Assembly: GCA_029939535.1 (NCBI GenBank)
Contig: JAOZST010000164.1
Coordinates: 1-8,395, forward strand
Length of the DNA: 8,395 bases
Direction: 5' to 3'
DNA from: NBML01 sp029939535
GTDB lineage: Bacteria > Desulfobacterota > Desulfobacteria > Desulfobacterales > Desulfobacteraceae
Every line of letters begins with the position of its first letter. Position 1 is the first letter of the stretch. The notes beneath the pieces were generated by a model. It searched no databases. It had not been told where the DNA came from and saw only the letters and a program-made list of their open reading frames with translations. Positions 1 to 7,184 of the stretch are shown piece by piece. The position numbers and the translations under genes are program-made.

Positions 1-129
1 TCCCAGGACAATCACCCAGAATCCAGCCGTTGCCAGAAGGTGTTTTTTAAATGAAAACGATCCTATATAAAAAACTGAAGCCAATGCATATACAAAAGTT
101 GTTGATGATAATATAAGAGAACTGTTCAT
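1..129 (-). CDS. ccsA: Cytochrome c biogenesis protein CcsA/CcsB-like, N-terminal fragment
   Basis: Only the first 43 codons are present and the gene runs off the left edge. The ATG at 129-127 opens a hydrophobic N-terminus (MNSSLILSS...). It has one likely membrane segment at about residues 8-25, a short basic FKKH stretch, and the start of a second hydrophobic segment ending at the window border. It begins 5 nt after the resB stop. ResB and CcsA form the system II heme-transport and cytochrome c synthase complex and are usually encoded side by side, so the neighbour is the main support for the name. The conserved WWD tryptophan-rich motif and heme-ligand histidines of this family would lie beyond the window, so they cannot be checked. 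The nearest purine-rich ribosome site (AAAGGG, at the end of resB) is about 12 nt from the ATG, which is long; coupling to resB translation is likely. Confidence 0.7.
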   Translation of the reverse strand, partial: MNSSLILSSTTFVYALASVFYIGSFSFKKHLLATAGFWVIVLG

Positions 130-134
130 AAGTT

Positions 135-1550
135 TTATTTACCCTTTAATATGGTTGCAAATTTCTTTATTTTTAAGGTCATACCCTGGTTGTTCCGGTT
201 AGCTTTGCCGGAAACCAGTATTTTAGTGATGTTTTGATCTGTTTTTTCCATTTCTATAAAATATGACTGGTGGGAAATAAAAAAGGTAATCCAGCATCCA
301 ATAATCATTAAAATAAATCCAGCATATACATACCAGACCCCGGGGTCCTTTGTGACCTGAAGGCCTGTATAATATTTTTGATCAAATTCCTTCACAACAA
401 ATGAAAACTGGCCTTTTCTCATTTTATCAAAAGTGGGAAATTTAGTTGGAAGAGCTATTTGAAAACTCTGCTTATCGCTTAAGAATACTTTCCCAAAAAA
501 AGCTTCCCCCAGATCATGATCTCTGAATTTAAAGTGGGGTAAAAAACCTTCCAGCATAAACACACCCTGATCATTGGGCAGTTTTACTTCTTCCCCAATT
601 TTTAATTTGATTTTCATGCTATCCTGGGTGGTATTATCCAGGATTTCAAAAAGTGCACTGTCCGGGGCAGCAGTTCCATAGGAGGCCTGGAAAATATTGA
701 TTCCTTTATATCTTAATGGATGGTTCACCCGGATGTTTTCAGTGAAACTTTCCTTGCCGTCTTCAATAATGGTCAGGTTGGAGCGATAATCATCGGGTGC
801 TCCAGTATCATAGAATTTGACCTCAAATTCATTGCACTTAATGGAAAAATCCAATTTAACAGGAACCCTGGTTTTGGCAGTATAAACTGTATCAGCCGTT
901 GCGCCTTCATCCAATTGCAAATTTGCCTTGAACCCGAACATTGAGCCTATTAATGCCCCCAGAACCATCAGAATAATACTGGTATGGACAACATAGACTC
1001 CAATCCTTGTCCACCGTCCTTTTTCAGCATAAAAAACACAGCCTTTGTCTGTTTTTTCTTCAAGAACATTCCCGACTTTTCGAGTTAAAATTGCCTTGTA
1101 CTCCCTGGACAGGGTCGTAAAATCCTTATCTTTTGTAAATATTTCCCCATTCTTCAATTTTCTGAACCGGTTGGGATTAAACTTGATTTTATCAGGAAAA
1201 ATAATTTTCCATGTAAGAGAAAGCCGTTCAATTGAGCAGACCACAATATTTATGCATAAAAGCAAAAGCAGTAGAAGGAACCACCAGGCATGGTACATAT
1301 CATCTATTTTTAATACTTTGATCAGGTTGTAAAAACCCTTTCCATAAAGGCTTATATATTGCTGGGGGGAACCATTCTGAAGGATAAGGGTCCCGATAAT
1401 GGAGGTAGCGGCCAGAAGAACCAGTGTGTAGACGGTCAATTTAACCGAACAAAAAAACATCCATATTTGATCGGGTATTGTTTCTTTTTTTTTCAATTTT
1501 TTTTCTTTCTCTATAGATTTATCTTTTTTTTTAACCGGTATTATTATCAT
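135..1550 (-). CDS. resB: Cytochrome c biogenesis protein ResB (Ccs1), system II
   Basis: The product is a 471-residue membrane protein. In this family ResB works with CcsA to move heme across the cytoplasmic membrane and ligate it to reduced apocytochrome c on the outer face. Visible features are a very lysine-rich cytoplasmic N-terminus (residues 7-23), four membrane segments at about 36-57, 89-107, 183-206 and 405-426, and a large extracytoplasmic domain between the third and fourth. The family signatures are a histidine in the third segment (H189, VVHTSIILMVLGALIGS) and VNHPLRYKGINIFQASYG at 275-292. I chose the ATG at 1550 because the longer frame begins with 16 residues that fit the family poorly and lie deeper inside recD. 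With this start resB overlaps the recD 3' end by 20 nt, and no strong Shine-Dalgarno is visible, so translational coupling is likely. The poly-A/T tract coding for the lysines (about 1487-1533) is prone to sequencing slips, but the frame is intact. Confidence 0.95.
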   Translation of the reverse strand: MIIIPVKKKDKSIEKEKKLKKKETIPDQIWMFFCSVKLTVYTLVLLAATSIIGTLILQNGSPQQYISLYGKGFYNLIKVLKIDDMYHAWWFLLLLLLLCINIVVCSIERLSLTWKIIFPDKIKFNPNRFRKLKNGEIFTKDKDFTTLSREYKAILTRKVGNVLEEKTDKGCVFYAEKGRWTRIGVYVVHTSIILMVLGALIGSMFGFKANLQLDEGATADTVYTAKTRVPVKLDFSIKCNEFEVKFYDTGAPDDYRSNLTIIEDGKESFTENIRVNHPLRYKGINIFQASYGTAAPDSALFEILDNTTQDSMKIKLKIGEEVKLPNDQGVFMLEGFLPHFKFRDHDLGEAFFGKVFLSDKQSFQIALPTKFPTFDKMRKGQFSFVVKEFDQKYYTGLQVTKDPGVWYVYAGFILMIIGCWITFFISHQSYFIEMEKTDQNITKILVSGKANRNNQGMTLKIKKFATILKGK

Positions 1551-3182
1551 TGCCAAGCCTGTGTTCCAACAAATTTGCAAAGTTGGATGTATGGTCAATG
1601 GTCGATGCCATGGCCTCTTTTATAACTTCTAAACTGCCAACAATTATTGCTTTTTTCCTTGCCCGTGTTACTCCTGTGTACAAAAGTTGCCGTGTTACAA
1701 TGGGTGACAATTTTTCCGGGATAATTATCAGAACAATATCAAATTCCGACCCCTGACTTTTATGGATTGTAACGGCAAAGGCAGTATCATGGGCAGGAAG
1801 ATCCAGGTACCGGTATTGAAGAATATTACCTCCTGCATCCCTGAACCCTGCTTTGATAACCCTGTTTTCTTCGTGGACAACTCCTGTATCCCCATTAAAA
1901 AGCCCCCTATGGTAATCATTCAACCTGACCATAACTATTTTCTTAAAAAATTGTCCCGTTATATCAAAGTTAGACTGCAACCGCAAAATCTTTTCACAAA
2001 CATGATTAATTCGTAATGTTCCGGATTCACCTTTGTTATGGGCGCAGAGAATCCTGAACCGATCCAGGTCTTCCAGGGAATCCATAAGATTGCTTTGACC
2101 CGCAATAGGGGCGTACCCTGAGGTTATATGCTTTTCAATGAACTGGTCACGCAGCTTCCCTTTCCGGATATCTTCAAATTCAATATCCTTATATTCAGGA
2201 TTTTTCAAAATTGATTCCACCTTTTTAAAATCATTCTGGTTAATGGCCCTGGCCAGATTTTCAATACCTGTTTTCCCTTTAGACCGAAAATTAAATTCAA
2301 GGGACACCAGATTAAAGGCCATGCCTCTGACCCGGCAGATATCAGTAAAGACTGCTCCTGCCTGAACAGGTGATAATTGATTTTTATCACCAAGCATTAT
2401 CACTTTTGTTTCAAGGGGAATAGCCTCCAAAAGCCTTGTCATCAAGGCAATATCAATCATGGATGCCTCATCAATAATCACCACATCAGCGGCCAGAGGA
2501 TTCTCCTTTGTATGCAGAAATCCAGGTTTTTTTTTCAGTGGCTTTAATATAGAATGAATTGTTGCTCCGTCCCTGAGCCTGGAAGCAGCCTTTCCAGTGG
2601 GTGCTACCGAGATGATCCTTGGCAGGGGCCTTTCCCGGTCAGTTGCATCTGTCTCCAGAATGGTCCTGATTATATTTGTGATATGTGTTTTCCCTGTACC
2701 TGGACCACCTGAAATCACCACAAAATTATGGGTTAATGCCCTGGTTACAGCTTCTTTCTGTTTTTTAACACGTTCAGAATTTTGTCCGGAAAATAAATAA
2801 TCCAAAGATTTATGGACAAATTTTATATTAATCTGCCTTGGTGATGACTTAATCCTGGATACCAGGTTTTGGACCAGACGTTCCTGGAAATCATAATACC
2901 TGGCCAGATAGAGGTTGCCTGCCGGATCCAGAACCAAGGGTGTTTTTTGTTGCTGATCATTTATCCCAGATTCAGACAAACCAAATACAGTATTACCAGA
3001 GGCTGAAAGCCAGGGATCACTTGAACCTGAAGNNNNNNNNNNNNNNNNNNNNNNNNNNNNNNNNNNNNNNNNNNNNNNNNNNNNNNNNNNNNNNNNNNNN
3101 NNNNNNNNNNNNNNNNNNNNNNNNNNNNNNNNAATTGAAGGTCGTGGAGGGTAGTAATTTCAAATTTTAATTGCTTTGTCAT
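1531..3182 (-). CDS. recD: Exodeoxyribonuclease V alpha subunit RecD (helicase), interrupted by an assembly gap
   Basis: RecD is the 5'-3' SF1B helicase of the RecBCD end-processing nuclease. From codon 2979 onward (482 residues) all helicase motifs are present: Walker A GGPGTGKT (91-98), Walker B IIDEAS (168-173), LGDKNQLSPVQAGAVF (196-211), FNFRSKG (229-235), TIHKSQGSEFD (404-414) and YTGVTRARK (434-442). The frame stays open upstream of TTG 2979 to the gap edge at 3032, encoding DPWLSASGNTVFG just before the family-typical PLVLD...LYLARY. TTG 2979 is therefore not the real start. Beyond the gap, ATG 3182 preceded by AAGGAT opens MTKQLKFEITTLHDLQ, a plausible RecD N-terminus. The two parts are out of frame with a 100-base gap, so the gap length is a placeholder; this start is inferred. 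RecD in E. coli is about 608 residues, so some tens of residues are probably hidden. recB and recC are not adjacent here. Confidence 0.92.
3033..3132. other. Assembly gap (100 N) inside recD
   Basis: Exactly 100 N. The recD frame is open up to the left edge, and a likely recD start codon lies 50 bases beyond the right edge, but the two are not in the same frame across 100 bases (1531-3182 is 1652 nt, not a multiple of three). The run is therefore best read as a scaffold placeholder of unknown length, not a real frameshift. Confidence 0.95.
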
Positions 3183-3273
3183 ATCCTTAACCCTGAAAAT
3201 GAAAATCTTGTTTTTCTACCTGCTTTTCACAAAAAAAACACAAGATCTCAACCAAGGGTTATTACCATGACAA

Positions 3274-3519
3274 TTAAAGGGTAAATGCCGAACCTGAGGT
3301 TATTTTTCTTCTGTCTCGATTTTTTCTCCGATTCCGTTTAAAGGACAAAACAACAATAACACCATCCCTTACACTTTTTCTTCTGTCAAGAAGGGATTTA
3401 CGCCTGTTTCTCTTAAATTTTCTGGTAAATACCTTTCTACGTTCAGAAAAACCTCTTATCTCTTGGGGAGAATCAACCGCTTTGTTCTGGACAGGTAATA
3501 TTTTATAATCAAATGTCAT
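3274..3519 (-). CDS. Small Arg/Lys-rich protein with repeated RRK motifs, function unknown
   Basis: I do not recognise this 81-residue protein by name. The start is ATG 3519: it has GGAG six bases upstream (TTGGAGAAGACAATG), whereas the longer frame would need a TTG that overlaps this ribosome site. Residues 1-22 (MTFDYKILPVQNK...) look ordinary. Residues 23-72 are strongly basic and contain RRK five times (27-29, 39-41, 46-48, 64-66, 70-72). They form two related blocks, FKRNRRKSLLDRRKS (35-49) and FKRNRRKNRDRRK (60-72), joined by a hydrophobic VRDGVIVVLS strand. DNA in the two blocks has diverged, so the repeat is kept at protein level. No signal peptide, membrane helix or cysteine motif is visible. 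The basic blocks could contact nucleic acid or acidic lipid, but that is inference. It lies between the hemerythrin and recD genes on the same strand, probably in the same transcript. Confidence 0.72.
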   Translation of the reverse strand: MTFDYKILPVQNKAVDSPQEIRGFSERRKVFTRKFKRNRRKSLLDRRKSVRDGVIVVLSFKRNRRKNRDRRKITSGSAFTL

Positions 3520-3595
3520 TGTCTTCTCCAAGGAATTTAAAGTTACTATTTTCCCCTTGTCATGACTATAACATCGTCACTTATGATATTAAGCT

Positions 3596-4033
3596 TTAAT
3601 TCTTTTGATTTGCGTCCTCTATATACTGATGAATTCTCAAAAAAGGAACATAGAGGGAATCATTTGTTTCAATGTGGTTGACAAACCAGTCCCTTAGCTC
3701 CTTTATCACCTCCATGGTAAGGTTGTTGAAATCTTCTGCTATTTCTCTTCGCAGGCTGATGGAATTTCTTATAAACTGGCGATGGGCTTTGCTGTGGCTT
3801 TCATAATCAGGATAGCCTTTTTTTTTCAAAATTTTTTCTTCACAGGAAAAATAAAGCTTACTATAGTCATTGATTTCGGTAATCATATTTGTATAAACTT
3901 TGGGTTCTTTTGTTTCCGCTTTCAGATCAATGAGCTGGTTAAACAATTCAAATATCTTTTTCTGATGAATGTCGATCTCCTCAACATCCACACTGTATTT
4001 CGGATCCCATTCTATTTTATCTATCTGTGTCAT
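3596..4033 (-). CDS. Bacteriohemerythrin-like protein with an altered di-iron site
   Basis: This is a 145-residue single-domain member of the bacterial hemerythrin family: soluble four-helix bundles that carry a di-iron centre binding O2 and are used for oxygen sensing, storage or scavenging in anaerobes. The fold is clear from IEWDPKYSVDVEEID (7-21), EEKILKKKGYPDYESHSKAH (65-84) and LRDWFVNHIETNDSLYVPFL (113-132). Ligand positions that are kept are E65, H80, H84, H120 and D125. The first helix has IDIHQKKIF where the family has a QHK-type motif (His displaced to residue 23, Q24 in its place), and the usual HF of helix two is YF (Y61). Two of seven ligands are therefore changed, and iron or O2 binding is uncertain. 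ATG 4033 is the start because AAAGGAG stands six bases upstream; a longer TTG-started frame is rejected. Its first 17 nt overlap the end of the upstream membrane-protein gene. Confidence 0.92.
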   Translation of the reverse strand: MTQIDKIEWDPKYSVDVEEIDIHQKKIFELFNQLIDLKAETKEPKVYTNMITEINDYSKLYFSCEEKILKKKGYPDYESHSKAHRQFIRNSISLRREIAEDFNNLTMEVIKELRDWFVNHIETNDSLYVPFLRIHQYIEDANQKN

Positions 4034-4232
4034 TTTTATCTCCTTTAAAATTTTTATTTTTCCCAACCCAAAGTGTTCCCAGAACAGTAATGGAAATTAT
4101 CACGGCAACAACAAGGGCAAATTTTAATCCATTATCTCCAAACCTTGGATAAATCACAAAGGGAACCAGATATCCGTACAAAAACATGTGAAAAATGCCG
4201 ATGCCGGCAATGCGAACCCATACTCTCTTCAT
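4017..4232 (-). CDS. Small two-helix membrane protein, function unknown
   Basis: This 71-residue protein has two hydrophobic segments, at about residues 6-28 (VRIAGIGIFHMFLYGYLVPF...) and 36-56 (LKFALVVAVIISITVLGTLW...). They are linked by YPRFGDNG and followed by a charged tail (GKNKNFKGDKNDTDR). I cannot assign a family. The positive N-terminus (MKR) and charged C-terminus suggest both ends may face the cytoplasm. The start is well supported: its ATG overlaps the mpl stop as ATGA (4232-4229), with GAGAGG five bases upstream inside the mpl 3' end. Its own 3' end carries the AAAGGAG ribosome site of the following hemerythrin gene and overlaps that gene by 17 nt. It is therefore translationally tied to both neighbours. 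The codons look real, but with no homologue check this remains a hypothetical gene. Confidence 0.75.
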   Translation of the reverse strand: MKRVWVRIAGIGIFHMFLYGYLVPFVIYPRFGDNGLKFALVVAVIISITVLGTLWVGKNKNFKGDKNDTDR

Positions 4233-5735
4233 TCAAGCCTCTCAATAAGTCTGTTATGAATATTATCAAATCCACCGTTGGACATGATCAATACAAGATC
4301 ATTTTTCTTTACAACAGAGACAAGAAAGTCAATCACCCTGTCTGGCGTTTCAAAATGATGGGCCTGACCCCCATTTTCATTGATATCTGCCACCAGTTTG
4401 CCTGGAGAAAACCTCTGTTCTTCAGGGATAACTTTTTTCACACATGGGTTACAGATTAATACCAGGTCTGCTTCCGAAAACGCAAGAGGATAGGTCTTCT
4501 GAAAAAAATTACGCATACTGGTATTGGTCCTGGGTTCAAACACGGCAATTACCCTGCCCTTTTCATAAAAAGGCTTTACCCCGGCAATGGTTTCCCTTAC
4601 AGCAGACGGGTGGTGGGCAAAGTCATCCATGACCGTGATCCCCCTTATAACCCCCCTGATTTCCTGACGTCTCTTTACTCCGGAAAAACTGGCAAGGGCC
4701 TTTTGTACAATAGCATCAGAAATCCCCAGTTTTTTTGCAGCAGCAATGCAGGCAAGGCTGTTCAGCAAATTATGCCGACCAACAAGCTCTGTTTCAATTT
4801 CAAAACTCCTGTCCGGGCCGTGTATATTGGCAAGGGTCTTCCCTGCCCCGGACCTGTGGTCAGAAAACCACCAGTCTCCATCCTGGCCATAGGTCTCAAC
4901 ACTGGTGGCAATATATCCCTCAAGTATAAGATTCAGGTTCTCATTTTCTTTACATGCTATAATGGGGCATTTAATTTTTTGAATAAAAACAGAAAATATC
5001 TCCTTTATATGTTCGATATCCCTGAAAATATCTGCATGGTCAAACTCCACCCCTGTAATGATGGTGATAAAGGGATCATAGTGCATGAACTTGGGACCTT
5101 TATCAAAAAAGGCCGTATCATATTCATCCCCCTCTATGACCATATAATCGCCTTTACCGATCTTAAAGCTGGAATTAAAATCCTTTAAAATTCCTCCAAC
5201 CATGAAAGAGGGCTCAAGACCGGCTGTCTCCAGCAGATGGGCCATGATGGATGAAGTGGTTGTCTTGCCGTGGGTACCGGTGACAAGTATTATTTTCTTG
5301 TCTGCTGCAATAAATTTATTCACAGCCTGGGGCATGGACAAATAGGGAATTTTTTTATCCAGAACAGCAATTGCTTCCGGATTTTCCCGGGTCACGGCAT
5401 TACCGATGATCACAAGATCAGGCACATGGACAAAATTTTCAGGATCAAAACCTGAAAAAAGTCTGACCCCTTTTTCTTCAAGGAAATCACTCATTGGGGG
5501 ATAGACATTTTGATCCGATCCCGTGACCTCATATCCCATTTCCTTTAAAATACAGGCAAGGGTTCCCATGCCCGTGCCGCAGGCAGCAACCAGATNNNNN
5601 NNNNNNNNNNNNNNNNNNNNNNNNNNNNNNNNNNNNNNNNNNNNNNNNNNNNNNNNNNNNNNNNNNNNNNNNNNNNNNNNNNNNNNNNNNNNNNNGTTTT
5701 ATCTGTTTTGGTTTAATCTGTTTTGGTCCCATCAT
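4229..5735 (-). CDS. mpl: UDP-N-acetylmuramate:L-Ala-gamma-D-Glu-meso-DAP ligase (Mpl), interrupted by an assembly gap
   Basis: Mpl joins the murein tripeptide released during wall turnover to UDP-MurNAc, using ATP in the cytoplasm, and so recycles peptidoglycan. The 446 residues counted from ATG 5569 show GSDQNVYPPMSDFLEEKGV (17-35), the Mur ligase P-loop TGTHGKTTT (97-105), EGDEYDTAFFDKGPKF (146-161), typical of Mpl as opposed to MurC, then VEFDHADIF (174-182), DDFAHHPSAV (315-324) and FEPRTNTSMRNFF (344-356). The gene does not start at 5569: the frame continues upstream as LVAACGTG, part of the N-terminal glycine-rich nucleotide-binding loop, into the gap. Past the gap, ATG 5735 overlaps the hemL stop (TGATG) and gives MGPKQIKPKQIK, a likely N-terminus, though 100 N is out of frame. 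E. coli Mpl is about 457 residues, so little appears to be missing apart from an N-terminal repeat. Downstream the gene overlaps the membrane-protein gene by 4 nt. Confidence 0.93.
5596..5695. other. Assembly gap (100 N) at the 5' end of mpl
   Basis: Exactly 100 N. The mpl frame is open at the left edge. On the right edge an ATG coupled to the hemL stop is open into the gap, but the total (4229-5735, 1507 nt) is not a multiple of three, so the length is a placeholder. The right flank is a tandem repeat, which probably caused the assembly break. Confidence 0.95.
5697..5726 (-). repeat. 15-nt tandem repeat running into the gap
   Basis: Two adjacent 15-nt units lie at 5697-5711 (ttttatctgttttgg) and 5712-5726 (tttaatctgttttgg) and differ at one base. 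The single G at 5696 before the Ns matches the last base of another unit, so the array probably continues into the gap. Read on the minus strand from ATG 5735 each unit codes for PKQIK, and a 15-nt change in copy number would keep the mpl reading frame. Confidence 0.7.
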
Positions 5736-7018
5736 CAAAGGGTTGCCATGACTGCCCTGGCAGCTTCAATGGTTTCCTGGATATCTTCATCACTATGGGC
5801 CAGGGAAACAAAGCAGGCTTCAAACTGGGAAGGCGCAAGATAAATCCCCTTGGCCAACATGCCCCGGTAAAACCGGGCAAATCGTTCCAAATCACAGGTT
5901 TTTGCATCTTCAAAATTGTATACCTTCTGGTCTGTGAAGAAAAAACCTGCCATGGATCCCATGTGTCCGGTTTGAAAAGGAATACCAACATCATCTGCCG
6001 CAGCCTGCAATCCCGTCATCAATGCATTTGTCTTCCTATCCAGTTCAGCATAGACAGCATCATCCTGGAGTGCAGTTAAAGTTGCGATACCGGCTGCCAT
6101 GGCCAAAGGGTTCCCGGACAAAGTCCCTGCCTGGTAAACAGTTCCCATTGGAGCTATTTGATCCATTATCTCTTTTTTCCCGCCATAGGCACCCACGGGC
6201 AGTCCACCGCCAATGACCTTGCCGAAACAGGAAAGATCCGGAGTGATATTAAAAAGTCCCTGGGCAGATCCTTTGGCAACCCGAAAACCGGTCATGACTT
6301 CATCAAAGATCAGCACAGCTCCATGTTCAGATGTAAATTCCCGCAAAGTTTCAAGAAAACCATCTCTTGGAGGGACCATACCCATGTTACCGCCAATAGG
6401 TTCCAGGATAACTCCAGCTATCTGATCCCCTTTTTCCTTCATAAGCTTTTTAAAACCTTCTATATCATTGTATGCCATGGACAGAGTATTTGAAATTACT
6501 GACTCCGGCACTCCCGGACTTCCAGGAATACCAAGTGTTGCAACACCGGATCCCGCAGCCACCAGCAGGGTATCGGCATGGCCGTGATAACATCCATCAA
6601 ATTTAACAATAATATCCCGGTCTGTATACCCACGTGCCAGGCGGATGGCACTCATTGTAGCTTCAGTACCTGAATTTACCATGCGGATCATGTCCACCGA
6701 AGGCACCATGTCAACAACCAGCTGAGCCAGTTCAGTTTCCAGGGCAGTGGGAGCCCCAAAACTGGTTCCGGTTTCCAATACCTTTTCAAGAGCTTTAATC
6801 ACCCCTTGCGGTCTGTGACCCAGAATCAGCGGCCCCCAGGAAAGAACATAATCAATGTAGGAATTTCCATCAACATCATAGAGACGGCTTTTGTCGCCCC
6901 TTTCAATAAAAACAGGTTCCCCGCCAACAGACCCGCAGGCCCTGACTGGAGAATTAACACCACCTGGAATAAGCTCTTTTGCCGCTTTAAACAGCATATT
7001 TGATTTTACATTTGTCAT
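5735..7018 (-). CDS. hemL: Glutamate-1-semialdehyde 2,1-aminomutase HemL
   Basis: HemL is a PLP enzyme that converts glutamate-1-semialdehyde to 5-aminolevulinate, the last step of the tRNA-dependent C5 route to heme, siroheme and corrinoids. The 427-residue product matches the usual family length. It opens with AAKELIPGGVNSPVRA (12-27). It shows the phosphate-binding NSGTEA (115-120), GCYHGHAD (142-149), FDEVMTGFR (238-246) with the PLP-contacting Asp239, the Schiff-base lysine K267 in SCFGKVIGGGLPVGAYGG, and YQAGTLSGNPLAMAAG (295-310). ATG 7018 is chosen because AAGGGG stands seven bases upstream and the next residues match known N-termini. An in-frame extension to ATG 7144 would add 42 residues foreign to the family. 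It is the first gene of the minus-strand train, and its stop overlaps the next ATG. Its ribosome site lies in one arm of an inverted repeat, which may control its translation. Confidence 0.97.
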   Translation of the reverse strand: MTNVKSNMLFKAAKELIPGGVNSPVRACGSVGGEPVFIERGDKSRLYDVDGNSYIDYVLSWGPLILGHRPQGVIKALEKVLETGTSFGAPTALETELAQLVVDMVPSVDMIRMVNSGTEATMSAIRLARGYTDRDIIVKFDGCYHGHADTLLVAAGSGVATLGIPGSPGVPESVISNTLSMAYNDIEGFKKLMKEKGDQIAGVILEPIGGNMGMVPPRDGFLETLREFTSEHGAVLIFDEVMTGFRVAKGSAQGLFNITPDLSCFGKVIGGGLPVGAYGGKKEIMDQIAPMGTVYQAGTLSGNPLAMAAGIATLTALQDDAVYAELDRKTNALMTGLQAAADDVGIPFQTGHMGSMAGFFFTDQKVYNFEDAKTCDLERFARFYRGMLAKGIYLAPSQFEACFVSLAHSDEDIQETIEAARAVMATL

Positions 7019-7020
7019 AT

Positions 7021-7101
7021 GATTGCCCCTTATATAATTTATATACTGGTCTTTGATCCTTAAACCATTGAATATATCAGACCTGTATTTAAGGGGCAAC
7101 C
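7021..7101 (-). promoter_or_regulatory. hemL 5' leader with nested inverted repeats covering the Shine-Dalgarno
   Basis: On the minus strand GGTTGCCCCTTA (7101-7090) is followed 57 nt later by TAAGGGGCAATC (7032-7021). These pair over 12 bases with one G-U, and the second arm contains AAGGGG, the hemL ribosome site. Inside, ATACAGGTCT (7088-7079) and AGACCAGTAT (7052-7043) pair over 10 positions with one A-A mismatch. Together they predict one long bulged hairpin that would hide the ribosome site. No known riboswitch class is recognised. Function as a translational control is inferred from the base pairing alone. Confidence 0.5.
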
Positions 7102-7137
7102 GCTTTATTTCTCCATTCTTTAAAACACAAAAAAACA

Positions 7138-7166
7138 TTGACATCCCGAAGTATCACTGCTATTTT
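7138..7166 (+). promoter_or_regulatory. Predicted sigma70-type promoter of tRNA-Lys
   Basis: A perfect -35 hexamer TTGACA (7138-7143), a 17-nt spacer and TATTTT (7161-7166) as -10 lie about 18 nt upstream of the mature tRNA 5' end, a normal distance for a bacterial tRNA promoter. The element lies in the 166-bp region between the divergent hemL and tRNA genes. Confidence 0.7.
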
Positions 7167-7184
7167 TCCTGGCGTTAAATTAAT

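Noticed and set aside
1487..1533. Poly-T/A tract as a terminator or sequencing artefact
   Set aside because: It encodes the lysine-rich N-terminus of ResB in an intact frame, and no GC-rich hairpin precedes it.
2940..3170. Open frames running through the Ns on either strand
   Set aside because: They exist only because the Ns were translated as unknown residues; the flanks belong to recD.
3205..3246. ATCTTG...CAAGAT inverted repeat between recD and the small basic protein
   Set aside because: Only six firm pairs plus A/T-rich mispairing around a long loop; too weak to call a terminator.
3520..3531. TTG start for the small RRK protein
   Set aside because: The TTG overlaps the GGAG ribosome site of the better ATG at 3519.
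3520..3595. Possible internal promoter or terminator after the hemerythrin gene
   Set aside because: It holds only an 8-bp palindrome (GTCATGAC) and AT-rich sequence, with no convincing -35/-10 pair or hairpin with a T tract.
4034..4066. TTG-started longer hemerythrin
   Set aside because: ATG 4033 has AAAGGAG six bases upstream; the extension is lysine/isoleucine-rich, lies over that ribosome site and is not family-like.
4610..5188. Plus-strand open frame of 192 codons opposite mpl
   Set aside because: It is antisense to a well-conserved Mur ligase, has no recognisable domain and has odd composition; it is a shadow of the real gene.
7019..7144. In-frame extension of hemL to ATG 7144 (42 more residues)
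   Set aside because: The ATG at 7018 has a well-placed AAGGGG, matches the normal HemL N-terminus and gives the usual length; the extra residues do not resemble the family and cover the structured leader.
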